The notes under the pieces were generated by a model. It saw nothing but the letters and a program-made list of their open reading frames with translations, made no database searches and had not been told where the DNA came from. Below are positions 1-11,580 of a DNA stretch of 64,000 bases, piece after piece (the stretch's first letter is position 1; each line of letters opens with the position of its first letter). This DNA comes from Heterocephalus glaber (taxonomy: Eukaryota; Chordata; Mammalia; Rodentia; Bathyergidae): contig NW_004624849.1 in the NCBI RefSeq assembly GCF_000247695.1, forward strand, positions 2,514,747 to 2,578,746, given 5' to 3'. The translations under genes and the position numbers were made by a program.

Positions 1-278
1 GCCCAGGTGGTCTCCTGAACAGCACAGTGTCAGAGCCTGTCAACCCCATCATCTGCAGGTGTGAAAACTGAGGCCTGGAAGGGAAGCTTGAGTCCCTGCT
101 CTGTGAGACAGCTCTGCAGGTCAATGATAAAGCTGGGCCTTGTTACATTTCATGGCCTAGGAGACCATGGGTGCCCTGACTTGGGGCCAAGAGAGGCCCC
201 TGACTCTCCAGTGTGACCAAAGTCCCCTGGTCCTCCCTAGTGATGCCCCCTCCACCTGCAAAGCTTCCCCGGCTCACA

Positions 279-292
279 CTGCCCCCTGCTGG
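279..292 (-). promoter_or_regulatory. CTCF-like motif in intron 1
   Basis: The minus strand reads CCAGCAGGGGGCAG, matching every position of the CTCF core consensus CCASYAGRKGGCRS. CTCF is a zinc-finger protein that organises chromatin loops and insulators. A perfect core match is suggestive but not proof of binding. Confidence 0.5.
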
Positions 293-671
293 CTGAGGTC
301 TGTCTGGGTTCCCCAGCTCCTCTATCCCTTCTGACTGCTTTGCTCTGCACTGCAATCAGGAGGCGCCTGTCTGCAACAAAGCCAAGAGAAGCAAATCTAG
401 GTGGGAAAGACAGAAGGGGTCATAAATCACAATTTATTTACAAGCTGACTCCTGTTGCATTTAAAACTAGGATCTAGTTTGCAGAAATAAAATAAATGTG
501 CAACAATTCTTTAAAAACTGTCTACACCTCGGTAGTCATGGTGCTACTGGGGACAGGGAGGGCAGTTTTACGACCTCAGCACAGGAAGGGGTGCCAGGCA
601 GAGGGGTCAATCAGGGTTAGGATTGCAAGCAGTGCCCAGCACAGCTGAGGCCGTCAGAGAGCACTTCTATC

Positions 672-835
672 TTTTGTTGTTGTTGTTGTTGTTATTTTTT
701 GAGACAGGGTCTCACTTTGTAGTTCAGCCTGGCCCTAAACTCACTATGTAGCTCAGACTGGCCTCAAATTCTTGGTGATCCTCCTGCCTCAGCCTCCCAA
801 GTGCTAGGATTATAGGCGCGCACCACCACACCCCA
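672..835 (-). mobile_element. B1 SINE
   Basis: A T-rich run with GTT repeats is followed by the reverse complement of a 7SL-derived B1: the segment begins with the GAGACAGGGTCTCACT block and ends in GCACCACCACACCCCAC. Pol III box B lies in the GATCCTCCTGCCTC region in antisense. Confidence 0.85.
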
Positions 836-1339
836 CTTACCTCTGTCTTTTTTGATCCACACAGAAGTCCCCTAAAGACTAGCCAGGGTAGAAGTAGACC
901 AGGGCCAGAGGGCAGTGATGCCACCCACGTGTCTCTTCTCAGGCCTCCTGACTGTGTAAGACTTTTGCCCCCACAGCAGCCCCTTCTTTCTATCCTGACC
1001 AAGATCCAGCCATCCCCTCACAGCCTCCTTGGTGACAGCCACGACCTGTTCCCACCCCAAGTCAGACAGCCTTGCTTCCTCCAAAAGTGGGTGAGTGGTG
1101 AAAGATTATTCCAGGCAGACAAGAAATAACTTATTGTTGCATTTAATTAACTTAAATTGCTGTTGTACAGAGAAGAAAAAATGGAACGGAAGATCGGCCT
1201 ACAGTTAAGGGAGAGGCACACCTTGGGCGTTCCCCACCTCTAGGCTTTTTCTTGGGCTCCTGGGCTCAGGGTGCTCCCTGCCCTCACCTCTGCTCCCAGA
1301 CAAGGCAGCCTCACAGCAGGGCTGGACCTGTGGTTATCT

Positions 1340-1535
1340 GCTTCACACATTCCTGGCTCTGGAGTTGACATTTGCCCTTTAAGGACCCTAATTCAAGCCC
1401 ATTTGGGTTATAAGCTCCTGAGAACAGGTCTGTGCTTGGCTATTTTTGTACCCTCAGAGAGGCCTGACACAGGCCACAGTACACGTGGGTAAATGAATAA
1501 ATAAGTGAATGAATGAATGAATGAATGAAAAGACG
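1340..1535 (+). mobile_element. L2 LINE 3' end with AATG tail
   Basis: The text matches the L2 3' region (TTATAAGCTCCTGAGAACAG, then the end of the element) and runs into the AATG/AATA-type tail at 1495-1530 that is typical of L2 termini. It is diverged and ancient. Confidence 0.6.
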
Positions 1536-1939
1536 AGTTTGCATCTCTTTTACACCTTGGACCATGGGACACAGTAATGATTCCTACCAGGCCATTTTGA
1601 CGCTCACTTCTTTTCCTCATTTCCTCCTGCCCCAGGGCATGCTCCTCCTCCTGGTCTTGGCTTCCTGCCTGACCATCTTGGTCTCCTGATGGTGTACTGA
1701 AGGAAAGAGTGCTTTGGGGTAGGGAGGCCAGGGCTAGGATCCTGTTCTGACTCTGACAAACTTGCTGGGGCCCTTTGACAAGTCATTCCCCTGCCCCCTC
1801 CCCAATTCAGTTTTCTCAAATAGGAAATGAGAAAGGCATTGTGTTCCCAGGGTTCTTTTCCAAGTCTGAACATGGTCTGGCTCCAGGAATCACAGGAGAG
1901 CAGAAATTCAGACACCTACCTTTCGGGCCAGAGAAGTGC

Positions 1940-2035
1940 ATGCTGGAATCTCTTATCTGCACCTTCCTACCTGTGTGACCTTGGGCAAATCACTTAAATT
2001 CACATCTGTAAATGGGGCTAATACCAACAAAACAG
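1940..2035 (+). mobile_element. MIR SINE fragment
   Basis: The MIR core is recognisable by the phrase CTGTGTGACCTTGGGCAAAT followed by CACTTAAATTCACATCTGTA and AATGGGGCTAATACC. Confidence 0.75.
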
Positions 2036-3626
2036 CTGCACTCCAAAGCTCTTATACACATAGTGCACAATCAAAAAGCATGGGGTCAAATGCACAGTGA
2101 GCACAAACAGTAGCCAGCTGTTACTTGGATCTGTGAAAATTGTTTCTTCCCTCCTCCCCAACTGTCTTTCTGTGCTCCCTGGCTTGTCCCCTGTTCATCT
2201 ATTCTCCATCACCAGTCTGTTTCCAAGAAGTGGTGGCCACTTGCAAAAGTGGCATGTGCACTGCTATCATGAGGTAGATTTAATGGCATGGAGGTGGGGG
2301 GCCCTGGAGCACTGCTCACCTCCCATCCCATCTCACCTCCTCCTCTGACTCTCATGTATTCATTCTCTACCTGCTTGCTATGATCTGAATTTAGACACTC
2401 ACCACTGCCTCTCCCCTACCACCTGCCTTCACCTGTCTCCATTTTTACCTCCCTTCTTCTCTTAGTCTTCCCTTTGCCCCTCCTTCTCTACTTCCTTTGC
2501 TCCCTGCCTTTCTTCCCTTCTCTCTCTCTCTCCTTCCCTCCCTCCTTCCATTCCTTCTTTCTCCTTTTACTGAAAGGTTGCTCAATAACAAACTGAATTT
2601 TCTCATTCAATTCTCTTGACTTCCCCCAAAGTTGTAGCCTTTGCTATCTACATCTGTACGGGTGACAAGCTGATGCATATAGATATGGTAACTTGTCCGC
2701 AGTTGTTACCATGGTGACTGGAGGAAAAGGGCAGGAGCCAGGTTCCTACCCCTGGCTCTTTTTTCTCCTCTTCTGCTCCACCCTCTTCTTCACAAGCTTG
2801 GATCCTTCAAAAGTCAGATGGGTCTGAGTTACATGTGCCTCTTGACCTCTAGCTCCTGGCTGCAGCCTGGCTCCCTGAGAGTGGATGGTGAATTGGGAGG
2901 TGGACACTGTAGCACCAGTCAGCTGGGTGGACTCAGAAGGGCTAAGTTTGTTTCTCACAGAGGCTGGGAGCCTGACCCAGGCTCCGATCCCATCCCTGGG
3001 TGCCACACAGCTCTGAGCTGTGAATGGCTCCCAGACACCTGGAAGCCTCCCTGAGGGGTCAGGCAACGGAGCTGAGGTGTCAGGACAACCTTAGAGACAC
3101 CAGCCACATAGGTGACACCATCAGTTGGGCTCTCAGCACAGCTGCTGGCACTAATTGGGGGAGGCTGTTTGGGTGCAGCAGTAGAAGGGTGTCCTTGCAG
3201 GACCAGCATTCAAAGGGGTTTGAAGAGAGCCTGGAGGGAAGAGGAAATCATCAGAGGCTGGAAAGCAGGCTCTGTCTGACAGAAAAGGCTTAAGAGTTTG
3301 CAGCTGCTTTCCCTGGAAAGCCCTTGCCTCTCCAGGCCAGGAGGGGGTGGAAAAAGGGCCTCTGGACCAAAGCCCACTAAGTACAGAGATTTAGGGCAGA
3401 AGTTAGAAATAACCACTTCATCCTCTGCTTCTTTGCCTGTAAAAGTGAATTAGACAAATCTAGACCATGCTTGGCATCTGAACTAGAAGAAAAAAAAATC
3501 CCATTTCTCAGGCTCCATCCTAAAGACGTAGGTTCAGTAGGCCCATGGAAAGCTCAGGAGTCCTTCTATTTTTAACACTCATCAGAATTGAGGATAAACT
3601 GAACTGGTCTTCAGCTGGGGAGTGGT

Positions 3627-3835
3627 CTTCAGCCAGTGGTCTTCAACTGGGAAGCCATTCTGCACCCCAGGGAACATTGAGTTCAAATGACTGGAGACGT
3701 TCTTGGTGGCTACTACTGATAGACAGCTATGGGCATTCAGTGGGTAGAGGTCTGGGATGCTGCCCAGCACCCTACAATGCACAGGACAGCCTGTGAATGT
3801 CAATGGTGCTGGCCTTGGGAAACTCTGGGCTGGAA
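3627..3835 (+). mobile_element. MER20 DNA transposon
   Basis: The block starts AGTGGTCTTCAACTGGGAAG, contains the GACTGGAGACGTTCTTGGTG segment and CCCTACAATGCACAGGACAG, and ends CTTGGGAAACTCTG. These match the MER20 (hAT-Charlie) consensus as I remember it. The first part of the element is preceded by a short tandem repetition of TGGTCTTCAGC at 3606-3650. Confidence 0.7.
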
Positions 3836-3944
3836 AGTCTCACCTTGCTGAAGGCACTCAGCTTCCTGTCCATCTGGGGTACAGGTGGGAAGTGCAGAAA
3901 GAATGAAAGAACAGAGGGAGAAGCCTTCAAGACAGGAAGAGGCC

Positions 3945-4016
3945 CTGGGTTGCCCTGTGTCTGGCAAATGCTCTGTGTGACCTTGATCAGTCATTTCCCA
4001 CCTTTGGCTTCAGTCT
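3945..4016 (+). mobile_element. MIR SINE fragment
   Basis: A short MIR-like core, CTGTGTGACCTTGATCAGTC followed by a TTTGGCTTCAGTCTGAGG-type segment. It is diverged. Confidence 0.5.
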
Positions 4017-5184
4017 GAGGGCAGGACTCCTCCTGGCCCACTGGGCAGATTGGAGGCCCTTTCGCTGGTGCTGTCCTGGTCCTGCCTGGTCAGGGTGGGG
4101 AGTATGCAGGAGACCAAGCAAAGTCAGAAAGGCTGGCCTGCTGGTATGACCATAGGGAGAGGGGGTGGCAGCCTCTCCCTAGAGTGCCCCAGGGTCGACA
4201 CCTTGGAGGCAGGAGACAGAGCCTGTCCTGGATGCTGGAGGAGTTGGGCTCCTCTGTCTCGGTGAGCTGAAAGACAAGGGGTAGAACCAGGTTGGGGTTG
4301 AGTCATGGGAGCTTTGGGTGAGCTCTCCACAGAGGAAGGGCTTCTCTTGCTTCTCTAGGGCCCTGCAATCCATGTATGTCATTGCCCCTCCCCCTATCTT
4401 GATGATAAAGTGAGGACTGATGAATGAGGAGGAGCGGGGAGGGCTGGATCACCACAACCTGCCCTCAGGTTGGGACTCTGAGTAAACCAAAGGGTATTCT
4501 CCTTCCTAGCCTTCAGTTTTTCCTACATCCACCAGCCCAGATTTGATGGCTAGGAAGAGCTGCAGCATCGCTCAGGTCTCTGAAATGGAGATACACGGGG
4601 CAAAGGGCACGGCAGGAGAGACAGATGCATACAGAGTGACCCAGGGACTCCAGGCCAGGAAGTTTGGCCCCACAGGAGGCTTTAGATGAGCGCTATTCAA
4701 GGGGCAGTTGGGATGGTCAGACTGGTTGGTTTGCCCATTAAAACTGTTTGCTATCGGTCCACAAAAATTGAGAGTAAGCATTGGAAACTTCAAGGTGAAT
4801 TTGTCCTTGCTGTGTCATCCAAGCAAGTTGTCAATAAGCTCATCTTGGACAGGGTCTAAACCGATTCGGAGGTTGTCAGATTCACAAGGTGAATCATGCA
4901 GTGCAGCCTGCTCAGGAGGACACAGGCCAGTCTGCCTGGAACTGGAAAAGCCCCACCGTCCTCCCACAGCTGGTTTGAGGAGACTGCATGAGCTGCAGGA
5001 GAGAGCACATGCTGGGTCCTCAGGAATGGCTTAGCTCATAGGGACAGGTTAGTGATGGCTAAGCTTAGGGTCCAGGGGAGGAGTGTGGCGGCATTGGGGC
5101 TGGGGGAGGGACCCCACCCATGAAAACAGCAGGTCTCCTCCTGGAGCTTCGGTGGGGGCAGGCCCCTCACAACGTAAGCATTCC

Positions 5185-5300
5185 TTTCTTGATTCTCCAT
5201 CTTGGTCCAGTAAAGAGACAAAAATGCCCAGAGAGGTTGGGTAACCTGCCAAAGGTCACTCATCAGAAAATGGCAGAGTCAGCTCCAATCCTGTCAGTTT
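5185..5300 (-). mobile_element. MIR SINE fragment
   Basis: Antisense MIR core: CCCAGAGAGGTTGGGTAACC, TGCCAAAGGTCACTCATC and a GGCAGAGTCAGCTCC segment. Confidence 0.6.
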
Positions 5301-5370
5301 TAAGGACCCCCTCCTTGGGGATGCACGTGAGCCCCACCACTTCTGAGCCCCATGTTTCACAACCTGAAAG

Positions 5371-5970
5371 CAGCATTCACAGTCAAGCCATGGGTCTAGC
5401 CATAGAGAGAAAGGACCCTAAAGGCTGCCCCATTGCTACCCAGAGAGAGCTGGAGAGTTCCAATGTGGATTGAAGAACAAGATACCATGGGAAAGACATG
5501 AATGCTGGTGCCCTGGGCCACTTCTGCCTTGCCCAGGTACTCCTGCCCTGCAGTCGGCAAAACCAGGGCAATGAAAAGGAGGGAGACCCAGGCTGCCATC
5601 AAGGCCTTACCCCAGTTCCCACCTGGGGACTAAAGCATCCTGCATCTGCTCCCTACAGACCTCAGCTTCTGAGAAGTTTCTTGCCTCTTTGTCTCCTCAG
5701 CCTGGATCCTAATCTTGCTCTGGTGATTTCTCCCCAGCCCTCCCCTCATAAAGTACAATGCTGCCGTTCCTGGCATGTGGACCAACATTCCCAGTGCCAT
5801 GGAGACAAGGAATGGAGTCCCAGGCTGGAGCTGGAATCTCTCAATGGTGCCTACAGCACAGCCTTGCATAAGCCACTGGGTCATCAACCCATGTGCAGAG
5901 GAGAGGACCCTGTCTGTCTAGCTTGCCGTTTCTCTCTATGGCCAGACCCATGGCTTGACTGTGAATGCTG
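5371..5970. repeat. Inverted repeat with 42-bp arms (41/42 identical)
   Basis: Positions 5371-5412 are the reverse complement of 5929-5970 except for one base (5398 A, partner 5943 C). The spacer is 516 bp. Similarity stops abruptly at both arm ends, and no flanking target duplication is visible. In a minus-strand (CRHR1) transcript the single mismatch becomes a U-G wobble, so the arms could form an uninterrupted 42-bp duplex. It could be a DNA transposon with terminal inverted repeats or a fold-back insertion; I recognise neither. Confidence 0.85.
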
Positions 5971-6582
5971 GGGAGGCATAAATGAGTATTCTGTTGGTGG
6001 AGGAGGCGTTGGTGGAGGAGGAGATCAATGTGGTTCAGGCAGAGGGCAGAGGCATGGAGCACAAGATTCAGGACTGTCTGGTTTTCCACCTCTATAATGG
6101 AAGAGAGGGGCTGTTTGGAGTCAACTATTGTGTACCTGAGCGAGAGAAGCTGGTGGCACAAAGGGAATGGATACAAGGAGGGGAGGGAAGGCAGATGTGA
6201 GACCAAGCCCAGGACACAGTGACCAGCTCCCTGTGCTGACCAGCCTTGCCCTGGCTGTCTTGGCATATGAAGCAGCAGCCCAGCTTCTAAGGCTCCCAGC
6301 GGGGATGTATGTCCAGGGCAGGACTCAGAGGCTCTCCATCCTGCTACCCACTCCCAGTGCTGACCCTATTGCCTGTGGGTGCTCAGCTGCCCCCCAGGCA
6401 TCAGTCCTCCTGTCCTGATGTCGAGCTTGCAGGTGACCACACCTGTTCATGGGTTTAACTGTGCTGAGGCTGAGAGGAAAGGAAAGGTGGTGACCAGTGG
6501 AGAGTAGCCTCCAAGGGTGTGGCAGGCAGGGGACACTTTGACGAACACTGTGCAAGTGGCTCACTCCCCAGTGAGCACACAT

Positions 6583-6584
6583 AC

Positions 6585-6616
<32 letters not shown>
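6583..6616 (+). repeat. (GT)n microsatellite
   Basis: A run of about sixteen GT dinucleotides. It produces the long CACACA-coded histidine/threonine runs seen in antisense frames, which are not protein-coding. Confidence 0.95.
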
Positions 6617-6622
<6 letters not shown>

Positions 6623-8469
6623 TAGACAAACAGAGGACACCCAGTAGGGAGCAGTTAGACCACATAGGCAGCAGGCTATATTTCTTCTGTACCCCACTGC
6701 TGGGGTGGAGGCCCAGCCCTGGGGTGGTGGGGATGGAGTGAGGGATGGGGGACCCTTCCACGCTCTGCATCTGCGGCCTCCACACCACACATGGGGCCTC
6801 TGAGCAGCCCTGCTCTTGGAAACTCTTCCGACAGCTGAAGAAGGTTCCAGACAGGGGGAAGGGGGTAGTTGTGAGCAGTGAGGAGAAGACGTTCCCAGGA
6901 ACTACTCCCCAGCCAGGGCTTTCTCTCTCTGTCAGCTTGAGCTGGTGTCTCCGTCTCTACATCATCTGTAGTTTCCTGCTCACCCTCAGTCTCTCTTCAG
7001 GCCTGCATCATCTATAAAAAAACTGTCCTCTCTGAGCAGCCCATAGGCACCAGGCTGGATTGCTGCTTCTGCCAGTGGCACTGGGGCCTTGAGGGCACAG
7101 AAACCTGACACTGGGAGACCAGTTCCTTAGAGAACCCTGGACTTTCCCTTAACCCCTGCCCAAGCAACCAAACCCCTGCTGCCAGGGCTTTCTCTTGCAG
7201 ACTTCACAGCTCAGGTGACATTCCCAGGCCTCACTCCCTCTCCTCTTCTCTGCCTGTCACAAGCTGCCCACCTAGCTATGTCCCCACAGTGGGAGGGGCT
7301 GCTCTGGGAATGGCTGGCATCTCTGGGCTCCACTGAGCTATGAAGGGCCTTCTGGAGACCACTGAGACCTCCAAAGACCCTGCTGAGGAGGCTGAGGAAA
7401 TGAGGAGAAGGAAATGCCTCCCTTGGGTGGCACTGCTGCAGCTTTCTCTCCTCCTAGCCCTTTTCCTTCCGGCAGGCTACCTTCCAGTTCTTTGGGTCTA
7501 TGTATCTGTCAGAGTCACTGACCAGTAAGCTGTTCCTAATCTCCTAAAGCTCCTGACCTCCCAGCACTTAAAGGCTTAACCAAGATTCTCTGTGCCTCCT
7601 GAGAGCTTCAACACCTCTTACCAGTCTGGAGAGTAGACTCAGAAATGTCAGCCAGCCTAGGATAGTGCCCTCTCTTGGATCTTCAGACACAAAGCAGCTG
7701 AACTAGTCTGGCCAGTTTCTCTTCTGGGCTCTGACCTAGGCTCACCTGCTCAGACCCGACCTCCTGGAACCTGGTTGACAGGTTAGGGGCCTGGCAGTGC
7801 ATGCTCCACAAACTGTACTTCTTGGCATCTTGGGAGACTGCTACCTGGGCCCAGCAGGGCCAGGGTATGAGGTACCTGTGTTTATAGGACAGAAAGAGCA
7901 TGCGTGAACATCTTCATTTGTCTCCCAAACTGTTTTATGACTGCTGGGTAGACAGCTGCCAAAAGACACATTTAACTAAAACATTTGAATCAGTAGTCCA
8001 GGGTCCTGTCCTCCAGACCCAAATCCTGACATTGCCCATTTCACAGAAAAGGAAGCACTTGTCCATATTTACGAGAGTTCCCTCCTTTCTGCCCTTCCTC
8101 CCTGGCTGCCTGACAATGTTGAAACAGACGCCATTTACTCTGAAAATAAGTGGTTAATCGTCTGTTGCCTAATAGACTCCAGTTAGTTGTTTTCAAAATA
8201 ATTGTTTGCATCAGTGAGTTAGTAATTTTGTATTATCCTCCCTACAGGTCTCTACTTTTACTGATGAATATTGTCACATGTCAGACATGTGCAGGGGGGG
8301 GAAGGCAGGCACTTCTGTCCTCTGTCCTTTGAGCTCAGCTGTGGGCTGGTGGTCCCATCCTTTTCCCTAGGGACAGTGAAAAGCATTCTAGGACATCAGG
8401 CAATCCTATATTACCCAGAACCCTTCCTCCACCCCCAGCTCCTCATCACTCCTTTTGATAGTCTTTTTT

Positions 8470-8690
8470 AGACTGAGAAAATTGATAAGATTTATTAAGT
8501 GACTACTGTAGCTAATACTTATTAAGCACTTACCATGTGCTGCTGTGTGATTGTGCTTAATTTTACACTCAACAACTCATGAAGTCATGATTTATCCCCT
8601 TTTGACTGAAGAAGAAACTGAGGCTCAGAATGATTACCTAATTTGCTCAGCACTTCAAAGCAGAATGGGGATTCGAGCCGACATCTGCTT
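8470..8690 (-). mobile_element. MIR SINE
   Basis: Long antisense MIR: TTATTAAGCACTTACCATGT, a degraded middle, AAACTGAGGCTCAGAATGAT and a GGGGATTCGAGCCGACATCT end. Confidence 0.7.
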
Positions 8691-9559
8691 TACCTGTGGT
8701 TCCCACCAGCACATGACAATATTGACTGCCACACTGGGTCACTGAATACCACCTTGGGTGAAATGGGAGACAGCTGGCCAAGAGGAACAAGTCTGAAAAG
8801 AAACATTTTTAAAAGACAGTGATATTACTTGCAAGAGACTCTGTCGACAGAGGCTTCCAAGAATCTTAAGTAGACAGGAATCATTTCTAATTACTGAATT
8901 CATTCTTTGACTATAAGTGCAGCTAAAAATCTCTATTTGGCTTGACTTCCCAAATGGGCCCAACTTTGCTTCTTTGTAACCGTGAATGGCCAGGGTTGAG
9001 GCAGAGCTGGGAGACGTGGCCCAGCTTTTCTACCCCTGAGGAGGAAGGAAAAGGCCCCAGACCATGGTGGCCACCCTGCCCTTCCCCAGCCACAGTGGAG
9101 GAGCTGGAATTTAAGTGCTGAGCCTCCACTCTCCACAGTCTTCAAATCACTGGGGTGCTGTGCTAGCTGTTTGCTGCTTTCCTTTTTCTTTTTTAACCAC
9201 AGTGGGCTTAAGGGGGAGTTCTCATCTTTTTAGTACCAGCAATGGCTCTTTTGCTAGGGTGGTTTAGGCATCTCTCGGCCTTGTCTGTTTCGAAATGACA
9301 TCTGCATCCCATGGAGCAGCAGCAGGCTCACTCCAATTGTACAACACTGAACTGACAAAGCAGGCCACAGACATGTGCAAGGGATTCATAGGCCCAGTGC
9401 TGTGCAAGAGGAAAGACAGCTAGGGACCCTGAGGCCCAGGGAAGAGGACGTAGGTCCAAGTATCATGTACTAAGGTCCTTCATCTGGGAATGGAATCCGT
9501 GGCACCCTGCTCTTACTGTGTAAGATTAGAGCCCTAAGGTCTGTTTGGAAACACAGTCC

Positions 9560-9695
9560 TTTCACAGTGACTTGAAAGATAACAGAGAGTCTAGTATGAC
9601 ACCCCTGTTTACAGACACAGAAACTCCAATGCACAGAGGGAAGGTGATCTGGTAGAAGTCATGAAGCCAGTTGAAGGTAGAGCTGAAACCAAAGT
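9560..9695 (-). mobile_element. MIR SINE fragment
   Basis: Antisense MIR-like order: a TTTACAGACACAGAAACTCC segment, then GGTGATCTGGTAGAAGTCAT, then AGAGCTGAAACCAAAGTCAG. It is diverged. Confidence 0.5.
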
Positions 9696-10079
9696 CAGGT
9701 TTGCTGATTTCCGGAATGACGGACTTTCTCTTTCTTTAGCTGCTGAATTTATCAGCCTGTACCTACCTTCCTACCCAACTCTAGGCCACACCTCGGGTAG
9801 ATCTCAGGTCCCTGGGTTTGAAAGGAATCGTGGGCACTTGGGTGGTGTCAAAGGGCACTTTGGAGCCTCAAACTCCTGTGTGCCTGAACTCAGCTGGCTG
9901 CTGCTGCTCTCCAAGGAGCTAAATGTTAGCGAGGATGTGAAATGGATTTTTCACTTAAGCTCATCAGCATGGGCTCACAGTCAGTGTCCTGCTTTTCCAT
10001 AATCTACATGCTCCTCGAGAACAGGGCTAACCCAAGTCACGTCCCTCCTAGGGCTGGCTATGTCAAATCCAAATGGCTG

Positions 10080-10276
10080 AGCCTGGCATGGTGGTGTACA
10101 CCTGTAATCCCAGCACTGCGTGGGACTGAGAGAGGAGGATCACAAGTTTGACCCCAGCCTGGGCAATGTAGTTACTTAGTGAGACTCTGTCTTAAAAGTA
10201 AAAAATAAAAAAAGGTCTGGGAATGTAGTTCAGTTTGAAGGCCCTGGGTTCAATCTCCAGTATTGAAAACAAAAAT
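10080..10276 (+). mobile_element. Dimeric B1-ID SINE (B1-dID type)
   Basis: A B1 monomer (GCCTGGCATGGTGGTGTACA to AGACTCTGTCTTAAAAG) is joined by an A-rich linker to an ID monomer (GTCTGGGAATGTAGTTCAGT to CAATCTCCAGTATTG) and an A-rich tail. A perfect 12-bp target-site duplication, TCCAAATGGCTG, brackets the whole dimer at 10068-10079 and 10277-10288. The two halves therefore arrived in one insertion. Dimers of this plan are described in non-murid rodents as B1-dID. Confidence 0.9.
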
Positions 10277-10924
10277 TCCAAATGGCTGGCCAGACCAGCT
10301 ATCCCACCTCACAGTAGCCCATGGCCCTACCTTGGCTCACTTTTTTGCCTTCCTCATGCCTCCTCAAAATATTGGCCCCGCATTATTTTAGTGAAGAATC
10401 AACTTGGAAATGACGCAAGTGTGCACCCATCTAGGATGACAAAATCTGTTTCTGGCCGGGACACTCTCCCTCAGAAGGCTCAGGAACAACACGGGACAGA
10501 CTTAAGCTGTGACACAGCAGTGAGAGGGCTGCCCAGTGGCCACAGCTGTGCCCAGACCTGTGCTCAAGAAAAGGACCTGTGTGGATTATTTCTAAAATGG
10601 CAACAGCACTTGTATTAGGAGAGTGGGATCAAAATAATTTCCCTCTCTGGTTTCCAAACTTTGCCCAATGCTGATAAATTTCTTTTATAATAATATCACG
10701 GCAATAAAGCCAGCTCCATCAGGACCAGCTCTCTGTTAAGAACCCACTTAGGTCTGGCCTTCTTTACCCTTCAAGGTCACAGCTACCACAACGTAGGTCT
10801 CTCCCTTGGATAACCAGGGAACAGCAGCTGGTGGGGGATAATACAGAGGTGCTGGATTCCCTGCCCCTCCCCTGGGGGTAGGGAAAGTATTTGACCTGTC
10901 AACTCCTAGCCTATGAACATGCAC

Positions 10925-10995
10925 ACACATCATTTCTCCCTCACTGGCATGCATGCACACATGCACATCCTAGTTCTCTCACACACACACACTCT
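10925..10995 (+). repeat. CA-rich low-complexity tract
   Basis: Repeated CACA and GCATGCACACATGCACA text, ending in a (CA)n run at 10980-10992. Confidence 0.85.
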
Positions 10996-11224
10996 CCCCC
11001 AATACTCTGTAACCAGCACAGGGTGAAGTCCAGGCTATAGTCCCAAGAGTGAATCCTTTCCCAACACTAACTCACTCATGGGGGCAAAGCTGGATTTTGG
11101 ATTAACTGTAAATCACCTAGTTTTAGACTTTCAAACTGACAAAACTACCTGAGCTCTCATCTGGCAGAGATTCAGGGTGAGACTTTAGTGACATAGAATA
11201 TTTCCTGGTAAAAGCTAGGGAAAC

Positions 11225-11420
11225 AAGGCTTCAGATCGGAGCGGCTGGGTTTGAATGCTGGTCTCGCCACTCACTGGGTGTGTGGCCTTGAACAAGTTAT
11301 TTAGCCTCTCTGCTTCTCAGGAGTAATTTCTACTTCCTATACCTTGATAAGGACTAAATGACTTAATGTTTACAAAGCAGCTAGACCAATGCTCGGCAAT
11401 TGATAGATGCTATATAAATA
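11225..11420 (+). mobile_element. MIR SINE, near full length
   Basis: In order: GGGTTTGAATGCTGGTCTCG, the GTGTGGCCTTGAACAAGTTA core, GGACTAAATGACTTAATG, and a 3' end resembling AATTGATAGATGCTATATAA. This is the best preserved MIR in the intron. Confidence 0.8.
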
Positions 11421-11434
11421 CTCCATTCATTCCT

Positions 11435-11580
11435 TTGTTTGTTTGAGACAGGGTCTCACTATTTAGTCCAGGCTGACCTCGAACTCACTATGTAGTCCAG
11501 GTTGGCCTTCAACTTGCAGTCCTCCTGCCTCAGCCTCTTGGGTGCTGGGATTACAGACATGTGCCACCATGCCCAGCTCG
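11435..11580 (-). mobile_element. B1 SINE
   Basis: Antisense B1 from GTTTGAGACAGGGTCTCACT to GTGCCACCATGCCCAGCT. A 7-bp direct repeat CATTCCT flanks it (11428-11434 and 11581-11587), consistent with a target-site duplication. Confidence 0.9.

Noticed and set aside
5498..6097. 199-codon plus-strand ATG frame inside CRHR1 intron 1.
   Set aside because: No recognisable domain, no splice context, glycine-rich low-complexity end, and antisense to CRHR1. It overlaps one arm of the inverted repeat.
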